A stretch of DNA of 9,143 nt from an uncultured Oscillospiraceae bacterium. Lineage in GTDB: Bacteria > Bacillota > Clostridia > Oscillospirales > Acutalibacteraceae. Below, piece by piece: positions 6,272-9,143 of this stretch. The position numbers were made by a program, and so were the translations under genes. Position 1 is the first letter of the stretch. Each line of letters opens with the position of its first letter. The notes beneath the pieces are model-generated. The model saw only the letters and a program-made list of their open reading frames with translations, did not search any database and had not been told where the DNA came from. The stretch spans positions 1-9,143 of the forward strand of contig UQHH01000070.1 in NCBI GenBank assembly GCA_900540865.1, given 5' to 3'.

Positions 6272-6300
6272 AGTATAAAACAGCGTTTTTTAAAAGTCAA
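6272..6300 (-). promoter_or_regulatory. Sigma-A promoter of the MATE-phosphopantetheinyl transferase operon
   Basis: Minus-strand TTGACT (6295-6300) and TATACT (6272-6277) are 17 bases apart (6278-6294). The sequence TATACTAAAAA just at and after the -10 box is the same as at the XRE-cupin promoter (608-618). Confidence 0.77.
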
Positions 6301-6327
6301 CGCGCCGCATGACGAGAAAACGGCGCG
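6301..6327. repeat. Inverted repeat between divergent promoters
   Basis: CGCGCCG (6301-6307) and CGGCGCG (6321-6327) are perfect inverted repeats around a 13-base spacer. The element abuts the -35 box of the MATE promoter and lies 15 bases before the -35 box of the prfB promoter. It has no adjoining T-tract, so it is more likely an operator-like or structural DNA element than a terminator. No binding protein can be named. Confidence 0.45.
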
Positions 6328-6342
6328 CGTTTGCGGAAATCC

Positions 6343-6371
6343 TTTACATTTTCTGGCGCATCTACTATAAT
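6343..6371 (+). promoter_or_regulatory. Sigma-A promoter of prfB
   Basis: TTTACA (6343-6348) and a perfect TATAAT (6366-6371) are separated by 17 bases. The predicted start near 6378 leaves a short leader with AAGGA (6391-6395) ahead of the prfB start codon at 6402. Confidence 0.82.
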
Positions 6372-6401
6372 AATACAGAATAAACCGATAAGGATGATAA
6401 C

Positions 6402-7529
6402 ATGCTACAGTTTGAAGAACTGCGGCTGGAGCTGGAACGGCTCCTGCCCGAAATAGAGGATTTGGCCGACGCGCTTGGGCTTTCCCCCATGCGCTCGGAA
6501 ATCGAACAGCTTGAGCACCGCGCGGCGGAGCCGGGCTTCTGGGACGACATGGAGAATTCCCAAAAGATTTTACAGCGCACGAGCATGCTCAAAAACAAGG
6601 TACAGAGCTACGAGGATTTGAAGGCGGCTTACGGCGATACCATGGCGCTCATTGAGCTTGCCGACGAAGAGGAGGACCTTTCCCTGCTGGAGGAAGCGCA
6701 GCAGGAGGTCCAAAAGGTAAAGGACAATTTGGAAACGCAGCGCCTTTCTACCCTGCTTACCGGGGAATACGACAGCAAAAACGCCATTCTCACCTTCCAC
6801 GCCGGTTCCGGCGGAACGGAAGCACAGGACTGGGCGGAAATGCTTTACCGCATGTACAACCGCTGGGCGGAGCGCCACGATTTCAAGGTAAAAACGCTCG
6901 ACTATCTCGACGGCGAAGAGGCGGGGCTCAAGAGCGCCGTTATCCTTGTGGAGGGACTCAACGCCTACGGCTATTTAAAGAGCGAGGCGGGCGTACACCG
7001 GCTGGTGCGCGTTTCGCCATTCGATTCCTCAGGCAGGCGGCACACGTCGTTCGCGTCCTTGGAGGTCATGCCGGAAATCGACGATAATATCGAAATCGAC
7101 ATCAACCCGGAGGACATCAAGATGGACGTGTACCGCGCAAGCGGCGCGGGCGGACAGAAGGTCAACAAGACCTCCTCCGCCGTACGTTTGACACACATAC
7201 CGACGGGCATCGTCGTATCCTGCCAGGTAGAGCGCAGCCAGCACCAGAACCGCGAGGTCGCGATGAAGATGCTCATGTCGAAGCTCATGGAAATCAAGGA
7301 GCGCGAGCACCTGGATAAAATCGAGGACATCAAGGGCGTTCAAAAGGAAATCACCTGGGGCAGTCAAATCCGTTCCTATGTATTTATGCCCTATACGCTT
7401 GCGAAGGACCACCGCACAAGCTTTGAGTCGAGCAATATCAACGCCGTAATGGACGGAGACATCGACGGCTTTATCAACGCCTATTTGAAGGCGCAGAGCT
7501 TAAACGCGCTGGAAAGCGGCGGACAATAA
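6402..7529 (+). CDS. prfB: Peptide chain release factor 2 (RF2)
   Basis: 375 residues. RF2 recognises UGA and UAA stop codons in the ribosome and triggers release of the finished protein. The stop-codon-reading tripeptide SPF is at 205-207, distinguishing RF2 from RF1 (which has PxT). The catalytic GGQ is at 250-252, in SGAGGQKVNKTSSAVRLTH; residue 246 is alanine, as in most bacterial RF2 proteins. The N-terminal coiled-coil domain (about 1-110), the tRNA-like core and the C-terminal tail are all complete. AAGGA lies 7 bases before the ATG. The gene reads in one frame throughout: where most bacteria have CTT TGA C at codons 25-26 and need a +1 shift, this gene has CTT GGG CTT (6474-6482). Autoregulation by frameshifting is therefore absent. 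It has its own promoter and terminator. Confidence 0.97.
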   Translation: MLQFEELRLELERLLPEIEDLADALGLSPMRSEIEQLEHRAAEPGFWDDMENSQKILQRTSMLKNKVQSYEDLKAAYGDTMALIELADEEEDLSLLEEAQQEVQKVKDNLETQRLSTLLTGEYDSKNAILTFHAGSGGTEAQDWAEMLYRMYNRWAERHDFKVKTLDYLDGEEAGLKSAVILVEGLNAYGYLKSEAGVHRLVRVSPFDSSGRRHTSFASLEVMPEIDDNIEIDINPEDIKMDVYRASGAGGQKVNKTSSAVRLTHIPTGIVVSCQVERSQHQNREVAMKMLMSKLMEIKEREHLDKIEDIKGVQKEITWGSQIRSYVFMPYTLAKDHRTSFESSNINAVMDGDIDGFINAYLKAQSLNALESGGQ

Positions 7530-7544
7530 AACAAACGAAAAAGC

Positions 7545-7577
7545 AAACGCCCCGGCAAGATACGCCGGGGCGTTTTT
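7545..7577 (+). terminator. Rho-independent terminator of prfB
   Basis: AAACGCCCCGGC (7545-7556) and GCCGGGGCGTTT (7564-7575) form a 12-bp stem with a 7-base loop, ending in TTTTT (7573-7577), 16 bases after the prfB stop codon. Confidence 0.93.
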
Positions 7578-7890
7578 ATGTTTAAGCTGAAAAACGGATA
7601 ATCATACAATACTTATACCGGCTGTACTTCATCTTTTATTTTAGCTTTGTGTCAAACAAAGCGTTTGTATTGTAATTTTTGAACAACAAAAAATCCTTTT
7701 GTTATGCAGCCTGACGGTTACTGTTTTCCTCAAATTTAATCCTAACAACACTGCGTTTATAAAAATTCATAGAAAATTCACATTTATACGTTGTTGAAGC
7801 GCCCCTCTTTCCTTGCTATCATTAAATTGTAAAAAGTTGTAAGACAGCCGCATGAAGAGGATGCGGCCACTATTTTGGAGGGACCATATT
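7578..7890. other. AT-rich non-coding stretch between prfB and the FUSC gene
   Basis: About 313 bases, much richer in A and T than the flanking genes. No reading frame with a ribosome binding site and family features was found on either strand. A small stem, AACAAAA (7685-7691) with TTTTGTT (7697-7703), may form. The right end carries the likely promoter (7794-7822) and the leader of the next gene. Nothing else was recognised. Confidence 0.5.
7794..7822 (+). promoter_or_regulatory. Likely sigma-A promoter of the FUSC-family gene
   Basis: TTGAAG (7794-7799) and TATCAT (7817-7822) are 17 bases apart. Each box departs from consensus, so this is weaker than the other promoters in the window. It predicts a start near 7829 and a leader of about 60 bases to the TTG at 7891. 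Confidence 0.5.
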
Positions 7891-8928
7891 TTGCGTGAAA
7901 GGAAAGAAAAAATAATCCGCGCGTTAAAGCTGATTGGCGAAAACCTTGTGCGCTTCTTATTTTCCATTGCATTCGTTACACTGTTCCAAATGCTTTTTGG
8001 CGTGGAAAACACGTTAGCAGGTGTTGCCGCAAGCGTTGCCGTCACCATGTACCCCGCAATGGATACCGGCTTAAAGCCGCTTCCGATGTGCGGTGTGATT
8101 ATCGGGCTGTTCTTAGGCTCGGGGATTGCCGCGGAGCTTTCCGTCATATCCCCGTGGCTTGCGCTGCCTGTGCATTTCCTGTTCGTCGTGGCTGTCATGG
8201 TACTCTGCGGCACACCGCTTGAACTCAAGACGTTCATCTGCTTTTTATTGAGCTTTGTGTTCTGTCAGGCTGCCCCTGTTCCGCTGGAGGCGTTCCCCAT
8301 GCGGATGCTCTGCCTGCTTGCCGGCAGCGTGCTCACCGCTGTGTGTACGCTCGTCTGGTGGAAGCACAAGGGCTACGGCTCAAACGGGATTTCCCTCCGC
8401 AGGCAAATCCATTTGAGCGCGAAAAACAAGGGGCTTATCCTGCGTATGGCCGCCGGCATTACCGTAGCAATGTTCGCCGCCTCTATGCTTGGGCTGAAAA
8501 AACCTTTGTGGATTAGCATTGTCGTAATGTCTCTGACACAGCTGCAGCTGAACGAAACGCTCACGCGCATCAAACACCGCGCGTTCGGCACCGTTGTGGG
8601 CGTGCTGGTGTTTGTCGTGGTATTCCAGCTGCTCGTACCGAAGGAATATTCTATGCTGTTCATCCTTTTGATGAGTTATTTGAGCTTCTTTACGCCGGAG
8701 TATAAATACAAGCAAATCGTAAACGCCGTGTGTGCTTTAAACGCCTCGCTTGTGCTGCTCGACACGACGACGGCGATAGAAAACCGCGTGCTCTGCCTGC
8801 TCGGCGGAATCGCGATTGTGCTGCTGATGCACCTGCTTGAAAAGCTTGTGGAGCGTATCAAGGAGCATTTCCCCTACTTCCGGGCGGTCGTGCGCAGTAT
8901 GATGGCGAAGGAGTCAAATGGAGAGTAG
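7891..8928 (+). CDS. FUSC-family (aromatic acid exporter-like) membrane protein
   Basis: 345 residues if started at TTG 7891, which has GGAGGG 8 bases upstream. An in-frame ATG at 7852 would add 13 residues but has no clear ribosome binding site. The protein is very hydrophobic and has two similar halves, each a bundle of membrane helices: about 17-36, 40-55, 66-82, 88-106, 111-128 and 137-156, then about 181-200, 205-216, 231-249, 254-268, 273-291 and 299-316. The halves are joined by a basic cytoplasmic loop (157-180). The second half has a loop matching the FUSC family: WISIVVMSLTQLQLNETLTR followed by IKHRAFGTVVGVLVF. FUSC proteins export fusaric acid, p-hydroxybenzoate and other aromatic acids, or are of unknown role. 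The large cytoplasmic domain of classical AaeB-type members is missing. The substrate is unknown. It appears to be a single-gene unit. Confidence 0.82.
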   Translation: MRERKEKIIRALKLIGENLVRFLFSIAFVTLFQMLFGVENTLAGVAASVAVTMYPAMDTGLKPLPMCGVIIGLFLGSGIAAELSVISPWLALPVHFLFVVAVMVLCGTPLELKTFICFLLSFVFCQAAPVPLEAFPMRMLCLLAGSVLTAVCTLVWWKHKGYGSNGISLRRQIHLSAKNKGLILRMAAGITVAMFAASMLGLKKPLWISIVVMSLTQLQLNETLTRIKHRAFGTVVGVLVFVVVFQLLVPKEYSMLFILLMSYLSFFTPEYKYKQIVNAVCALNASLVLLDTTTAIENRVLCLLGGIAIVLLMHLLEKLVERIKEHFPYFRAVVRSMMAKESNGE

Positions 8929-8945
8929 CCTCTCCGCTTCTTTTT
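8920..8945 (+). terminator. Weak terminator overlapping the FUSC stop codon
   Basis: GGAGAG (8920-8925) and CTCTCC (8930-8935) form a 6-bp stem whose loop holds the TAG stop codon (8926-8928). It is followed by GCTTCTTTTT (8936-8945). The stem is short and the T-run interrupted, so termination may be partial. Confidence 0.45.
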
Positions 8946-8989
8946 AAAACGCCCGTCTCTCGTTTTTTAAGCTTTCCATGTTATATGCT

Positions 8990-9018
8990 GAGGGGAAGCC
9001 GATACACGGTTTCCTCTC
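8990..9018. repeat. Imperfect stem-loop downstream of the FUSC gene
   Basis: GAGGGGAAGCC (8990-9000) can pair with GGTTTCCTCTC (9008-9018) over 11 bp, counting two G-U pairs in plus-strand RNA, with a 7-base loop. No T-tract follows directly. It may be a transcript 3'-end structure or chance; no RNA family was recognised. The surrounding 8946-9092 has no gene. Confidence 0.3.
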
Positions 9019-9092
9019 TTCCATTTTGAAGTGTACTGCTTCTTGCAGCCTTATGCTCCTTGTGTTTTTTGATAAACCTTTATATGTTATAT

Positions 9093-9130
9093 CAAAAGAG
9101 GAAAACCATTTCGGTGGTTTTCCTCTTTTG
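9093..9130. terminator. Long perfect hairpin, probable bidirectional terminator
   Basis: CAAAAGAGGAAAACCA (9093-9108) and TGGTTTTCCTCTTTTG (9115-9130) form a perfect 16-bp stem with a 6-base loop (TTTCGG). The T-rich part lies within the 3' arm on either strand, as in terminators shared by converging genes. It suggests that a minus-strand gene ends just beyond the right edge, or that it ends FUSC transcripts that pass the weak upstream stem. Confidence 0.65.
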
Positions 9131-9143
9131 CAATCACCTTTCC

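Noticed and set aside
7852..7890. ATG at 7852 as the start of the FUSC-family protein
   Set aside because: Not excluded, but the TTG at 7891 has a GGAGGG at ideal spacing and the extra 13 residues add no recognisable feature. The upstream ATG lacks a clear ribosome binding site.
7767..8237. A minus-strand open frame of 156 residues across the start of the FUSC gene
   Set aside because: It lies opposite a membrane protein with convincing helices and a strong ribosome binding site; its own sequence resembles no protein family.

Overview
The window looks like a chromosomal stretch from a low-to-mid GC Firmicute of the class Clostridia, probably a gut Oscillospiraceae/Ruminococcaceae-type bacterium. 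The basis is near-consensus sigma-A promoters with 17-bp spacers, strong GGAGG ribosome binding sites, rho-independent terminators with T-tracts, a Firmicute-style cobalamin riboswitch, and a type I dockerin on a secreted protein. The genus assignment is inference. No mobile element, tRNA, rRNA or CRISPR array was seen.

Layout. Minus strand, left part: an XRE-cupin regulator cut by the left edge (1-515) has its own promoter (613-641) and a structured leader. To its right, read from 4197 leftward, is the most interesting unit. A consensus promoter starts RNA at the 5' base of a cobalamin (B12) riboswitch (3991-4161). A terminator hairpin (3905-3930) follows, then three exported proteins: a DUF4430 protein with a C-terminal dockerin (2927-3865), a membrane-anchored alpha/alpha-toroid protein (1251-2909), and a short DUF4430 probable lipoprotein (704-1264). 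The operon ends at a terminator (about 655-702). Vertebrate transcobalamin and intrinsic factor consist of an alpha6/alpha6 barrel followed by a DUF4430-like beta domain, with B12 held between them. Here the same two modules occur as separate polypeptides under B12 control. I infer a bacterial cell-surface corrinoid capture system with split transcobalamin modules.

Middle: a second minus-strand operon, MATE exporter (4835-6202) then Sfp-type phosphopantetheinyl transferase (4202-4828), is driven from a promoter at 6272-6300. No terminator separates it from the B12 operon downstream. Divergent from it is prfB (6402-7529, release factor 2), with its own promoter and terminator. This prfB has one continuous frame and lacks the programmed frameshift found in most bacterial prfB genes.

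Right: a 270-310 base non-coding stretch, then a FUSC-family (aromatic acid exporter-like) membrane protein that probably starts at a TTG (7891-8928). The final 215 bases hold stem-loops and a long perfect hairpin (9093-9130) but no gene.
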